Shown one piece after another: positions 53,601 through 60,000 of a DNA stretch of 60,000 bases. The first letter of the stretch is position 1, and every line of letters begins with the position of its first letter. The stretch is from NCBI GenBank assembly GCA_914767715.1, contig OU612067.1, forward strand, positions 6,326,001 to 6,386,000, written 5' to 3'. A program made the translations under genes and the position numbers. Source of the DNA: Membranipora membranacea (lineage: Eukaryota > Bryozoa > Gymnolaemata > Cheilostomatida > Membraniporidae). The notes beneath the pieces are model-generated. The model had not been told where the DNA came from and did not search any database. It worked only from the letters and a program-made list of their open reading frames with translations.

Positions 53601-56600
53601 ATAATAACACAGACAGTCGTAGTCTGAACGCATTAGACCCCAGGCAAAACCTTGCCAAAGTACAAGATCCTACGGGTATTTGAATGGAAGATCTAGCAGA
53701 TAACATCATAAATAAACTTTTGACCATTTTGAACATTATTATTGATTTAGGCTTACTCGAGGACAATTCCCACACTTTTAACAAACCAATCTCTGCAAGA
53801 CAATTATACAAATGACACACGTCAGACATGCAGGCATACTGTGACACTCAATCATATTTTAACAGTTTGGGGGCACCAGAACATCATTTAGCATCAGTTT
53901 CCATACTAAGGATCTGTAGAGCTTTTGGCATGGTCGTAATTTATAATAGGCATACTGCCACATATACTTTGTCTCCACAAACTTCACTAGCAGGTCAAAA
54001 CCTTCACAAGGGCATCCAATTACAATATGAACTTTTGCAGAACTGTTATAAGGAACTGTGGTAACGCTCATTCATGGGAGGGATGTACTTACAAAACTGC
54101 TTTGTTTCCGACTTGCTTCTCAGCAAAAGCCAGTTTATCAAACTGGACTTTTCTTGCATAGTCTATGAGATTTCTGCAGTGCCTGTTGGAAAAAAAACAA
54201 TATTATTACCATTCATTGAAATCTTATCCAATATGGAGCTGACAAGACATAAAGGTCTACCATGTGAACCTGGACAGAAAGAAACATAAGATTGTCGGTC
54301 TGTAATCTTGGGAAAAGTCAATGCTTGCATTCTAACGTGTAGGTGGTGGTGGTTGAATATCAACCACCTGAGTGTACTCATTTTAATATATCTGAGTAAC
54401 TACAAACTTAAAAAAGTAAATGACTTAGCAGATTTTTATGATCTGATAGTTTAACCTAATCCACTGTACTACACTCTAAGAGAATTGCCATCAACAAAGA
54501 GAAGAGGAAATCTGCGCATATCGCAAACCTAATTGCAGCACCTGATTTCTTCGACAGTAAGATAAAAAACAGATCAAATTATCATTTAGAGTAGCGTCTC
54601 ATTTTTCACATTACTCAATCGGTTCAAGTGACATTGATAAGAATAAACTTACATGAAGAATCTCTCCAGGAATTTCTCAGATTGTATATTCTGATAATTA
54701 GCCACATTCTTCCACATACCAATTGTGTAACATTTACTACAACAAGAAATATATCCATGAAACAATTATGTCCATGGATTATGTCTGCTAAGAGAAATAA
54801 AAGGTGATGAGAAACGAAGACGGTAAAGCATTGAGTATCCGCCAGTGCATCAGCCACCCCTGACTAACCCCAGGTAAAGTCTGGCTGAAAGATCTCTTTT
54901 TATCTCAACTGGTTGAAACGAGAAGGACTAAGAAGCTTCCAAAGATAGATACAATGCACAGCTAATCATGCTTTCTTTTTATTTTACCGGTCATCTTCCA
55001 TAGAGGCCTAAATATTTAGCTTAGTTAGTTTAGTTAGGGGTAACTGATATTAGCTATAATGATTTTGACCAGATGAGGTTGGAGCCTTCATAAAGTAATG
55101 AGCTTGTGTAAATGTTAGCTAGTCACAAATTTAGCTATATCAAGTCTGAATAGAAGGGCTAATTTTTGCTCTTGCAAAATACTCTACCCAAGGTGGGACT
55201 AATCAGAGCCAGGAGAGATTGTTTTATTGCTTGTCATCAATGATGAAGCAACATTATAGTGACTGTAAGAAGGCGTTATCATTTAGGAGTCTGATACTAA
55301 AAGGTATGAAACTGTTTAAAAAACGAGTTGTGCGGCACTACATGATTGGCCATCTTGACTCCTCTACGGCACCTATGACTGAGAGCCATGTTGACTTATC
55401 ACACAGACCTGTTATCTAGTGGTAGGAAGGTGATGGTGTTGAGCTCATGTAGAAGTTTAGCTACAGACAGCAGAGCGTTGTTATAGTTTGGTATACTCCT
55501 AAGTATAGTGAAGGCTATTACTTTACGCTTACGATCATACTCTGTCCGTCTGCATACAGCTAACCAGCTGTAAAACACAACAAGAAGGTATGGATATATT
55601 TGTTCAAGCTATAATCACATTGATAATTATCAGGGGCACCATACCAACTACAAACCATATTATTGCACATAAAAGAAGAAGATCTTCTGCAATCTAGTAA
55701 CTTCAGGGCACATGATAGTTTAGAGAATATCGTTCAAGTCTTCCCTTGATTGCCAATTCAATATGTATTCACTGTTGTAGAGTAAGGGAGGGGGGATAGG
55801 AAAGGAAGAATTGTCATAAATTAGCCCAGTACCACATGATTTTTGCCGATATATAAGTATACATATACATAGAAGAAAAAAAATATAGTGTATAAAATTG
55901 TGTATATATATAAATATTTCTACTTACGCCTGGAAGTATCTCCTTATAAGGTAGTTCTTGAAGAATGGAATACTGGACACAGCTTTGTGTAGTACAGCTT
56001 GTCTGAACCATTCTCCTAGACTGAGTACCTCACATGACTGAGTGCGGGATACAGCCAACACCCCAAATGTTGAGAATACATAGTGATCAGGGTCAATCTG
56101 AAGAAGATAAATAGGCATAAATAAAAATTGTGATTACTTTTTGAATGATGATCAGTGTGATTGCGAAGAACTATTACCATCTTTTGTTTTTGTTGAGCTC
56201 AAAGAAGTTTAGAGATATTGCAATTCAAGTTTACTTTTTTTTCAGTTGGAATGTCGATATGACCGGCAAATTATATTATTCATATTCTATATGTATAGCG
56301 ATAAGATAGTATAATACTGTACCTTTTGTTTGGGGACAGCATATATTTCATATGGTGACCACCTCTGCTGATTGACTATGTTGAAGTACATGTGTTTTAT
56401 TTTACCCAGATGATATAGCTGTGCAAAGTAAGCGATTGCCTCCCTCGCGTCCATCGGTTTGTCTGATATAGGCTGTCAACAGAAAGATAGTCAATGATGA
56501 ATAAGAGAATATCAGACAACATGTGACAAAATGGGCTTTATACTAATCATATAAAAGGACCTGTAATCTTGGTGGTTTTTTAATTTGTGATAATTGAATC

Positions 56601-59600
56601 CATAGACAAAACACACAACATGTGTGTTTTGTCTATGATTGCATCATTGTATATTTTTGTATTCTGTATATCCGCATCAAGATGACAAACAAGTATGTCT
56701 CTTCCCTGTGTCATTAACAATTTACACAGATTGTCCAAAAGAAGCAAGTCCACTATAAGAATTAGTGAGAGGGGTTTCTTACATGTGCCTGACTGGAAGA
56801 AGCCCTCATAGTCTCCTCCAGTATAGCCTTAGCACTCTTCTCCTCTTCTATCTGAGAGAGGGTGGCCTGTCGAGGCACGAGTTTAGGATCCTCAGGCAGG
56901 TCTGCTTCAAAAGCTTTGAGTAGAAACCCTGCTGAGTGGTTCCATATACTTTCTCCTAAAACACATAATACATATTTGAGTTAATTGATAAAATACACAA
57001 AGTGTTCTGAAACGTCTGGAAAGCATAGATATCGTCAAACAAATAATGAAATTGCTTCCATTCATTTTTGGCAGTGTGTCAGTGAGTTTGGTTTTGATTG
57101 TATTCTTTTATCATTAGCAAATATAAAATAGTAAGTAAAAATAGTAAGGCAATGAGTCTTTATGTGCGCTGTAGCATCTGAGATCTAACCAAAAAATAGG
57201 TTGGCACTGAAAGCAGTTTCAATACAAGAAGAAGAGAAACACTCGCAACATGGCTCACTTGCTGTGACTGCCTATCCACAACGGGGAGTAGTCAGTAACA
57301 CATGTATGCTTTATTGGGGATGGACAAGAAGTTAGATCGATGATCGACATTCACTTCATCGAGATTTTACAATTTTTGGTCCTATACATGATATAAACTT
57401 ACTTTGTGCTGCCTCTCGTCCGACAGCAGCTATCGACTTTCTCAGATCTCCAAAAGTTAGTGACTGATTCAGAGGCTCAAATCTATCCTCCTCTCCCTTA
57501 AATATCAGAAAATATCAGAAAGTTGACATTAAGAAATGAGTGGTTCCTGCCACTTTCATATAACCTCAGTCAGTGAAAGAATGCTACATTCAAGTCTGTA
57601 CAGTAGTCCATACATCAAATATACTCAAGTACAGAGATTCAAAACTTTTAATGTGTGTGGAGGAAAGCACATGTATTATGCATATTACTCCTCTCAACCC
57701 AGTACCTTTTGTATTATAGATAGAGGAGGAGAAATGAGGCCTACTCACTCACGCAATGGTCAAAATCTCAAATTTCGAACTTACCGGTCTTTTGAGCATG
57801 TAAGGGTTTGTACCATCAGGTAGTAGTACACTTCTCTGTGCAGGCCTCAGTGGTTTGTGCCGGGGTGTCCGCCTCATCTCTGGTGTACCGGAGCGCTCGG
57901 GAGGGGTCGGGCAGTAACTATGTTTGGGTTTAGAGTTTGTGTCCTTAATCACTTTCATATGCTGTCAAAATAAACATGACATTTCATAACTTATAATAAA
58001 AAATATATTGATAGATTGTATTCTATCACTAACATAAAATAATATGTTGCGAGATAAGGGTGTTCATACTGAAAAGGAGCCAGCACATACAAGGAAAAAT
58101 AAGATTAAACACTGATGGATGATTAAAAGAGAATATCATTTAAAATATGGATAGCATGCCTCAAAAAACAGTTTTTACCAAGGGCACTTCTGTGTTTAAT
58201 TGTTCGATACCTGCCTGAGGGGCATTTAGCAAGAAAGTTGTTCATAAAGTGGTCATCGTCATGGATATATCGGAGGGCAAGTGTTGATGTGATACGCATG
58301 CACTGATTGAGATCATGATCACATTATGGCGCAACAAATAACATTTGATCCATAAAAACTTATATTTTATACCATATATGTTATATTGTAAACTTGGGAG
58401 ATCTTACCATTGGGAAGATTTTAGCCAGTGAAGGCACAACTCCAAGAATGGACAGCCTTTCATAATTTTTATCACAATGTGAAACGATCCTCTCTAGATA
58501 ATGCTGACACTATAAATATATGAGAAGATAACAATATATTAAAAAGGACATCAGCCTCTTCCTAAGCAGCAGCCTAGGTGTACTTCATACACAGTATTTA
58601 TTGAATAGCAAAACGATTGGAACAGTGCATTATTTTGTATCCACCATGTTGAACTGGTGATGTAGCGGCCTGTTTAGGTTTCTAAACCATACACATATAA
58701 ACCATATCCGGATCTTTTGTATTGTGCTTGATTTAGAAATTGCACATCTTGGTCAAATGCTGGTCCCTTGTATGCTGGTCCTCTAGTATATTATTGTCAT
58801 GAGCTTTAGCAATTGTAACTGGGTTCATAATTATGCAATAATGACAGTATGTGTACACAAACAGCTCAGATAATTTAGGAAAGTGACCAGTGGTGGGAAT
58901 GGAAATAAATAAGTGCCTATACACCAAACATTGAGATCCATCAGATGCGTAGCGGGCGCAGCCTGCTGCGGGGTGGGTCTGGGAGGGGCGCAGGGGTTCT
59001 CCCCGTGAAATTTTTTGATATTTGTGCCCTAAATACAGTGTTTCTGGTGTATCTTTTTGACTTTTTGAGCCTAAATCTAAGAGCATGCTTTGACTGAAGC
59101 AAACAGTAAAGTAAACAAACCCTACAATACAACATAAACAAACTTATCCAAGCATACAAAGTGCACAGCAGTGATAGTTATTAATAAGTGCCTATACACT
59201 TATTGAAGGTGTATAGGCATTGATGTGAACTTCCTATACACCGTATAGGACCGTATAGGCCCATTTCCACCACTGAAAGTGACTATACCTCTGGAAGACT
59301 CTGAAGGTGAGTTTTGATTGGTTCTAGTAACTGGAGCATTTTGACAAAATAACTCCACATTTCATGCATGTCATGCTGTAGAGTGAGAACACAGAGCGAT
59401 TGTACTTCTCTATGAAGGGTATCTATACAATCTAATGTGTTGTCATCCGCATTCTGCACATCAGTCACAGAACTCAGTCTAAATATGAAAATAACTCAGA
59501 ATAAACGACAGTAATTATTTGACTGGATTAAAATAGATTATCTTCAAACTCAGTGTTTAGATTTAAATCCCATCCTTTCAATTATCAACTATAGAGTATT

Positions 59601-60000
59601 ACTAGCTGGTCTGGAATTAATGAACATTCTTGAGCCAAACCTTTGCTATTACACAGTTTTGCCATTTCGTTGTTTCAATTAGGTGAATTTGTTCCCATGG
59701 AGTTCAGTCAGAAGATGAATAGTTTCATCAAGCTGCGACTGATTTGGTAACGAGACCTCATTAATCCGACAGGATTTTTTCAGTTTTGAATCCGAATACC
59801 CCTTCTCCACGGTCAATATTGAGCTGTACCTCCCTAAACATTCACTGATGTAATCAGCATACCTTAAACGTTCTGCTTTGCACCAATCATCTGCATTCAT
59901 CATCTTGACAGCAGCACTTCTCTCTGAAGTAGTTTTCGGCCCTTGTAGGGGACTGAGTAAGTTTATACCAACATCTAAGCGAAGTTTGGCTGGGGAGCCT
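9487..60000 (-). CDS. Divergent dynein heavy chain, DNHD1-like, 65 coding exons, partial at both ends
   Basis: One gene read right to left. Its exons are given in the block entries that follow; together they hold about 10.3 kb of coding sequence (roughly 3,430 codons) with GT-AG borders and matching phases at all 64 junctions. Order: tail, DHC_N2 linker, AAA1 (P-loop near residue 1,848 counted from the window edge), AAA2 (P-loop about 2,293), AAA3 (P-loop about 2,842), acidic insert. Dynein heavy chains are 4,000-5,000-residue AAA+ ATPases that form microtubule motors; AAA1 hydrolysis powers movement. Here AAA1 Walker B lacks the catalytic Glu and its Walker A is atypical, while the AAA2 and AAA3 P-loops look intact. 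Several loops carry Ser/Pro/acidic insertions not seen in motile dyneins. The degenerate AAA1 and the insertions suggest DNHD1, which is required for sperm flagella in mammals, but I cannot exclude another divergent heavy chain. The first in-window exon is open to the right edge; the last (9487-9600) ends in donor GCAG|GTAGGA, so AAA4 to the C-terminus should lie further left. Confidence 0.93.
14051..14136 (-). tRNA. tRNA-Arg(UCU) with a 13-nt intron
   Basis: The minus strand folds as a full cloverleaf. Acceptor stem GGCTCCG pairs with CGGAGTC (G2-U71 wobble, as in other animal tRNA-Arg-UCU), with discriminator G at 14051. The D stem is GCGC/GCGC. The anticodon stem TCAGA pairs with TTTGA around loop CTTCTAA, anticodon TCT. 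The T arm is GTGGG-TTCGAAT-CCCAC. A 13-nt intron (ATGGTTAGATGTG) sits at the canonical 37/38 position. A box (TGGCGCAATGG) and B box (GGTTCGAATCC) match consensus, and a TTTT terminator follows at 14047-14044. CCA is not encoded. The gene lies in a dynein intron on the same strand and would be transcribed independently by RNA polymerase III. Animal tRNA-Arg-UCU genes often carry introns. Confidence 0.96.
15548..15576. repeat. (TAA)n microsatellite
   Basis: About eight tandem TAA units running into ATTATTGTTATTG, within the large dynein intron. Confidence 0.9.
18006..20917 (-). CDS. Dynein gene: AAA3, exons 55-60
   Basis: Exons: 20728-20917, 20285-20432, 19706-20005, 18981-19159, 18475-18658, 18006-18209. 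Exon 55 has FDQYAKE and GSVYDLFVD with KWQD (compare G.VYDY.VD....W..W). Exon 56 has the P-loop ITGQSGIGKTALV (compare LVGPTGTGKT). Exon 57 contains Walker B HMFFIDDLSTAKP, followed by TQPCLEALREMMSH and YDR, which match VFFIDDLNMP.....GTQPPIELLRQ..D..G.YDR. Later exons give LVRQMTVINFFSLTDDGM, HGHYVFTLHDISHIVEGML (compare HY.FNLRDFSR..QG) and LARLWCHEVSRTFADRL (compare LVRLWVHE..RVF.DRL). AAA3 has both nucleotide-binding motifs and is the best-preserved site in this protein. A basic, disordered-looking segment (SPRKTKSKPRRARARRD) follows the HYVF block. Confidence 0.92.
21097..28800 (-). CDS. Dynein gene: AAA2 with large insertion, exons 46-54
   Basis: Exons: 28571-28800, 28226-28252, 27179-27388, 26082-26261, 25625-25734, 24359-24519, 23891-24056, 21792-22018, 21097-21265. 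AAA2 starts GLQSSPELIEKVLQVY, then P-loop CGAAGSGKSVLYRTL (compare GPTGSGKTTCYRVL). The next exons, including a 27-nt micro-exon encoding ESDTSEDEK, add about 150 Ser/Asp/Pro-rich residues before the sequence returns to family at IIYPKVNLISL and LFGGYQEGVWKNGTLSHL (compare INPKA..M..L.G..D..T.EWTDGL). NWLVLDGEASPQWVDALSSM and NNKLTLANG match the WIVFDG..D..WIE.MN..LDDN..L.L..G Walker B block. MIFETGSLQSASPSGVARC keeps the SPATVSRC arginine. VYSYIWGFGGHLCDR matches the F.FS..WS.GG closing helix. Confidence 0.92.
22019..23890 (-). other. 1.9-kb dynein intron with degenerate internal repeats
   Basis: Between exons 23891-24056 and 21792-22018. It holds the hairpin element at 22196 and a degenerate direct repeat with a period near 300 nt (compare CAGCAATAAAAATC at about 22991 with CAGCAATTAAAATC at about 23291). 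The phase of the flanking exons matches directly, so no exon is needed here. Confidence 0.6.
22196..22255. repeat. Hairpin element, G/C-core MITE family, copy 1
   Basis: A 60-nt near-perfect inverted repeat: left arm GCCTGTCTTGACAAGCTTTG, right arm CAAAGCTTGTCAAGACAGGC, with a short C-rich loop. The same arms recur at 35407-35482 and, partly diverged, at 50963-51026, 20174-20226 and 48031-48050, so this is a dispersed family rather than a unique structure. It is intronic in the dynein gene. Confidence 0.85.
27598..27706. repeat. 16-nt minisatellite
   Basis: At least six tandem copies of GTACCAGGTATCGACT; four are identical and the outer copies carry one to three changes. It lies in the dynein intron about 210 nt upstream of the acceptor of exon 27179-27388. 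Confidence 0.92.
28022..28081. repeat. Imperfect hairpin of 60 nt
   Basis: TGTTGGCTCTGA pairs with TCAGAGCCAACA, and ATTGGCTG pairs with CAGCCAAT, around the loop TTGGGTACCTCCCAC. It could be a small MITE or a structured intronic element. It lies between the AAA2 P-loop exon's 27-nt neighbour (28226-28252) and the next exon, and no target duplication is evident. Confidence 0.6.
29177..29724 (-). CDS. Dynein gene: AAA1 lid to AAA2 connector, exons 44-45
   Basis: Exons 29594-29724 and 29177-29389. Exon 44 matches the helical lid after QLSK (compare HYDFGLRALKSVL; here SGELMEISLKTVLQIL). Exon 45 encodes FEESIVYGLTAVLQPRF followed by AVFRDIIRDVFP, the counterpart of the E...LLRALRD.N.PK......LF..II.DLFP block. 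Phases are 2 to 1 and 1 to 1, with donors G|GTAATAG and G|GTGAGTG. Confidence 0.9.
30043..33327 (-). CDS. Dynein gene: AAA1, exons 37-43, degenerate active site
   Basis: Exons: 33240-33327, 32801-32969, 32274-32519, 31691-31819, 31298-31424, 30723-30931, 30043-30194. AAA1 opens with YRYDHEYLGPKLSLIHTPLTD (compare YGYEYLGN.PRLVITPLTD), then Walker A GPSCTGKT (motile dyneins: GPAGTGKT). Walker B is WALFDNSDRL against CFDEFNRL; the Asp is kept but the catalytic Glu is Asn. The sensor I strand reads CFMIFNSDSQRFREIP where others have FITMNPGYAGRTELP; Asn is kept. ALMRPCAMITPD matches the conserved ALFRPVAM.VPD. Between Walker B and sensor I lie about 120-150 residues (exons 31691-31819, 31298-31424 and the start of 30723-30931), where motile dyneins have about 40. 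Nucleotide binding may persist, but efficient hydrolysis at AAA1 looks unlikely. Confidence 0.92.
34195..34470 (-). CDS. Dynein gene: exon 36, end of linker plus insertion before AAA1
   Basis: The exon starts with the conserved CFDWSSMLRYSMQ block (compare FEWLSQLRYYW), which normally runs straight into the YGYEYLG strand of AAA1. Here it is followed by about 50 extra residues rich in Arg, Thr, Ser and Pro, including TRTPLTPHTMSPHLHTP and RRRMS. The RRRMS and Thr-Pro/Ser-Pro sites look like kinase consensus sites (PKA and proline-directed), which is inference. The donor GGAG|GTTTGT and the phase (1) agree with the next exon at 33240-33327. Confidence 0.88.
34532..34756. mobile_element. TA-flanked MITE, Tc1/mariner type
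   Basis: A 225-bp element with terminal inverted repeats that begin GACAGTTTTCTGAGCTC and end with the complement, continuing with gaps for about 40 bp (TTTGAG, GTTGTCCTC). It is flanked on both sides by TA (34530-34531 and 34757-34758), the target duplication typical of Tc1/mariner elements. It has no coding capacity. It is intronic, between dynein exons 36 and 35. Confidence 0.72.
34796..34960 (+). mobile_element. Probable tRNA-derived SINE
   Basis: The start resembles a tRNA with polymerase III boxes: an A-box-like GGTGTTGTTGGTAGG at about 34805-34819 and a B-box-like GCTTCGAATCCCG at about 34849-34861, at the usual spacing, followed by an unrelated body. Anticodon-arm pairing is not convincing, so it is a tRNA relic rather than a gene. 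The 3' end is uncertain. Confidence 0.5.
35089..44398 (-). CDS. Dynein gene: linker (DHC_N2), exons 25-35
   Basis: Exons: 44228-44398, 43449-43695, 41928-42094, 38366-38500, 37922-38048, 37213-37313, 36728-36959, 36266-36439, 36014-36149, 35528-35644, 35089-35243. The linker is the lever that swings during the power stroke. Recognisable motifs include AHWKAIF, then ASPYISGF with LLELWTNCQSKWVYL (compare SRFVKPF with VLELWLTVQRKWMYL), then LEKLRLTFPRLYFTTDDDI and ARKCFPGLETMRFE (compare the LE..R..FPRFYF.SNDELLEIL and RKCFPGI blocks). Exon 41928-42094 begins with an Ala/Gly/Gln/Pro-rich stretch of about 30 residues that interrupts the usual spacing. The VLEYP..V block is diverged to LRFPLQCLVTAEQVLWAH. 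The fold-defining sequence is present, so the linker is probably formed. Confidence 0.92.
35407..35482. repeat. Hairpin element, G/C-core MITE family, copy 2
   Basis: Left arm GACAAGCTTTGT, then a run of about 14 G, then right arm ACAAAGCTTGTCAAGACAGGC. It has the same terminal sequence as the element at 22196-22255 but a long poly-G core. It lies 44 nt downstream of a dynein exon on the + coordinate (exon 35528-35644), inside the intron that follows it. Confidence 0.8.
39045..39995. repeat. Direct repeat, copy A, with conserved 225-bp core at 39076-39300
   Basis: The core starts ACCACTCAGAATATGCTAG and ends AGAGTATGATCTTA. It differs from copy B at only about five positions. Downstream the similarity falls but continues in the same order (GTTGATTCATGCCAAGATAATG; CAGCTGATT; the GAGCA-CATG-TGCAT-CCAAT block). 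Within the core, ATGCTAGC near the start and GCTAGCAT at about 39200 form an inverted repeat. Confidence 0.85.
40740..41735. repeat. Direct repeat, copy B, with conserved 225-bp core at 40770-40995
   Basis: Second copy, offset 1,687-1,694 nt from copy A. A T-rich run precedes both cores. Either a segmental tandem duplication or two copies of one interspersed element explains it; I saw no clear target duplication. Confidence 0.85.
44090..44126. mobile_element. 37-nt palindromic mini-element with 6-bp target duplication
   Basis: Arms CCATAGACTTAATAA and TTATTAAGTCTATGG are perfect 15-bp inverted repeats around a 7-nt loop. The element is bounded by CATAAA on both sides (44084-44089 and 44127-44132). 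The same arms and boundary pattern occur at 44484-44514. Confidence 0.7.
44484..44514. mobile_element. 31-nt palindromic mini-element with 6-bp target duplication
   Basis: Arms CCATAGACTTAATA and TATTAAGTCTATGG are perfect 14-bp inverted repeats around GTG. It is bounded by GTAAAA on both sides (44478-44483 and 44515-44520). It lies 0.4 kb from its relative at 44090-44126, in the next dynein intron. Confidence 0.7.
44696..52831 (-). CDS. Dynein gene: distal tail, exons 13-24
   Basis: Exons: 52671-52831, 52148-52301, 51512-51711, 51180-51330, 50596-50770, 50159-50194, 49303-49377, 48926-49069, 47511-47633, 46998-47159, 45298-45399, 44696-44893. Exon 52671-52831 has the conserved LGNFVKMVDQVILAQFV segment (compare LGDFIRLVDYML of axonemal heavy chains). 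Exons 51512-51711 and 51180-51330 carry a Ser/Thr-rich stretch, in part like the short N-terminal loops of other heavy chains. Exon 50159-50194 is a 36-nt micro-exon encoding GYNPREQSSNIE, kept because the acceptor, donor and phase all fit. The last exons are long amphipathic helices with many Gln, Glu and Lys, as expected just before the linker. Confidence 0.88.
45400..46997 (-). other. 1.6-kb dynein intron, no gene seen
   Basis: Between exons 46998-47159 and 45298-45399 (phase 0/0). Contains an inverted repeat TATCCAGTACC/GGTACTGGATA at 46277-46321 and otherwise only short chance frames. Confidence 0.65.
47634..48925 (-). other. 1.3-kb dynein intron, no gene seen
   Basis: Between exons 48926-49069 and 47511-47633 (phase 0/0). 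Only a short fragment of the hairpin family (CTTGTCTTGTCAAGACAGGC at about 48031) stands out. Confidence 0.65.
50963..51026. repeat. Hairpin element, G/C-core MITE family, copy 3
   Basis: Diverged left arm GCCTATTTTGACGAGCCT, a run of 10 C, and an intact right arm AACAAAGCTTGTCAAGACAGG. A further, more decayed relative with CAAGACAGGGAAG lies at about 53318-53377. Confidence 0.7.
52016..52140. repeat. Degenerate CACTAACCCG-type tandem repeat
   Basis: About nine imperfect 10-13-nt units such as CACTAACCCGACACTAACC. On the transcribed minus strand this reads as GGGTTAGTG units, G-rich, starting about 8 nt downstream of the splice donor of exon 52148-52301. Confidence 0.75.
53054..60000 (-). 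CDS. Dynein gene: N-terminal tail, exons 1-12 of those seen
   Basis: Exons: 59863-60000 (runs off the edge; donor at 59830 is an equally in-phase alternative), 59289-59478, 58408-58509, 57785-57961, 57403-57496, 56783-56955, 56323-56472, 55928-56097, 55409-55567, 54653-54736, 54093-54182, 53054-53134. This is the start of the tail, which in dyneins mediates dimerisation and cargo or intermediate-chain binding. Exon 57785-57961 is rich in Thr-Pro/Ser-Pro (PTPPERSGTPEMRRTP) and likely disordered. The pair RWSPYEIYAVP and IDPDHYVFSTFGV, followed by ISSIPFFKNYL-type sequence (here VSSIPFFKNYLIRRYF), is a well-conserved tail motif of axonemal-type heavy chains and fixes the identity and frame. Exon 55409-55567 continues with the expected helical sequence ending LHELNTITFLPL. 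Confidence 0.88.
56600..56637. repeat. Palindrome with CATAGAC ends
   Basis: CATAGACAAAACACAC and GTGTGTTTTGTCTATG are perfect 16-bp inverted repeats with a short loop. The terminal CCATAGAC recalls the elements at 44090 and 44484, but the inner sequence differs and no exact target duplication is seen. Confidence 0.6.
58888..59275. mobile_element. Non-autonomous hAT-type MITE, 388 bp
   Basis: The ends are CAGTGGTGGGAATGG and the complement of CAGTGGTGGAAATGG. The sub-terminal part carries repeated CCTATACACC/GGTGTATAGG motifs. A perfect 8-bp duplication AAAGTGAC flanks it (58880-58887 and 59276-59283), the length made by hAT transposases, and CAGTG ends fit that superfamily. There is no coding sequence. 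The right end sits 13 nt inside the intron from the splice donor of exon 59289-59478. Confidence 0.88.

Noticed and set aside
53515-54071. Minus- and plus-strand frames of 70-110 codons between dynein exons 53054 and 54093
   Set aside because: Exons 54093-54182 and 53054-53134 join directly in phase 2; these frames lack exon borders and similarity.

Overview
The window is invertebrate animal nuclear DNA. It is AT-rich and intron-dense, with GT-AG introns and short non-autonomous transposons. It carries a tRNA-Arg(UCU) with a 13-nt intron, a tetraspan gene of the LHFPL type, and most of a very large dynein heavy chain gene. I cannot place it in a phylum from the sequence alone.

Layout. 1-4453: no gene seen. 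4454-7705 (+): two exons of an LHFPL-like four-pass membrane protein with a long Ser/Gly-rich N-terminal region; coding probably begins in an exon further left. 9487-60000 (-): one gene read right to left, assembled here as 65 coding exons (about 10.3 kb, roughly 3,430 codons). The 5' end runs off the right edge, and the last recognised exon (9487-9600) ends in a splice donor. All 64 introns are GT-AG and every junction keeps the reading phase; I checked this exon by exon by eye.

The minus-strand product is a dynein heavy chain: N-terminal tail, DHC_N2-type linker, AAA1, AAA2, AAA3, then an acidic Ser/Asp/Glu-rich stretch where AAA4 should follow. It is a divergent member. AAA1 has GPSCTGKT as Walker A, and its Walker B reads LFDNSDR where motile dyneins have CFDEFNR, so the catalytic glutamate is replaced by asparagine. 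AAA1, AAA2 and the AAA3-AAA4 junction carry large low-complexity insertions. This fits a non-canonical, probably regulatory or structural, heavy chain; DNHD1 (dynein heavy chain domain-containing 1) is my best guess at the orthology group, with moderate confidence. No AAA4, stalk, AAA5-6 or C-terminal exon is visible in the remaining 9.4 kb. So either the LHFPL-like gene sits antisense inside a very long intron of the dynein gene, or the dynein is truncated near 9464.

The introns hold a same-strand tRNA-Arg gene and many small mobile elements: a 388-bp hAT-type MITE with a perfect 8-bp target duplication beside a 5' splice site, two 31-37-nt perfect palindromes each with a 6-bp target duplication, a family of hairpin elements with poly-G/C cores, a TA-flanked MITE, a tRNA-like SINE, and a pair of direct repeats whose first 225 bp are almost identical while the rest has diverged. 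There are also several minisatellites.
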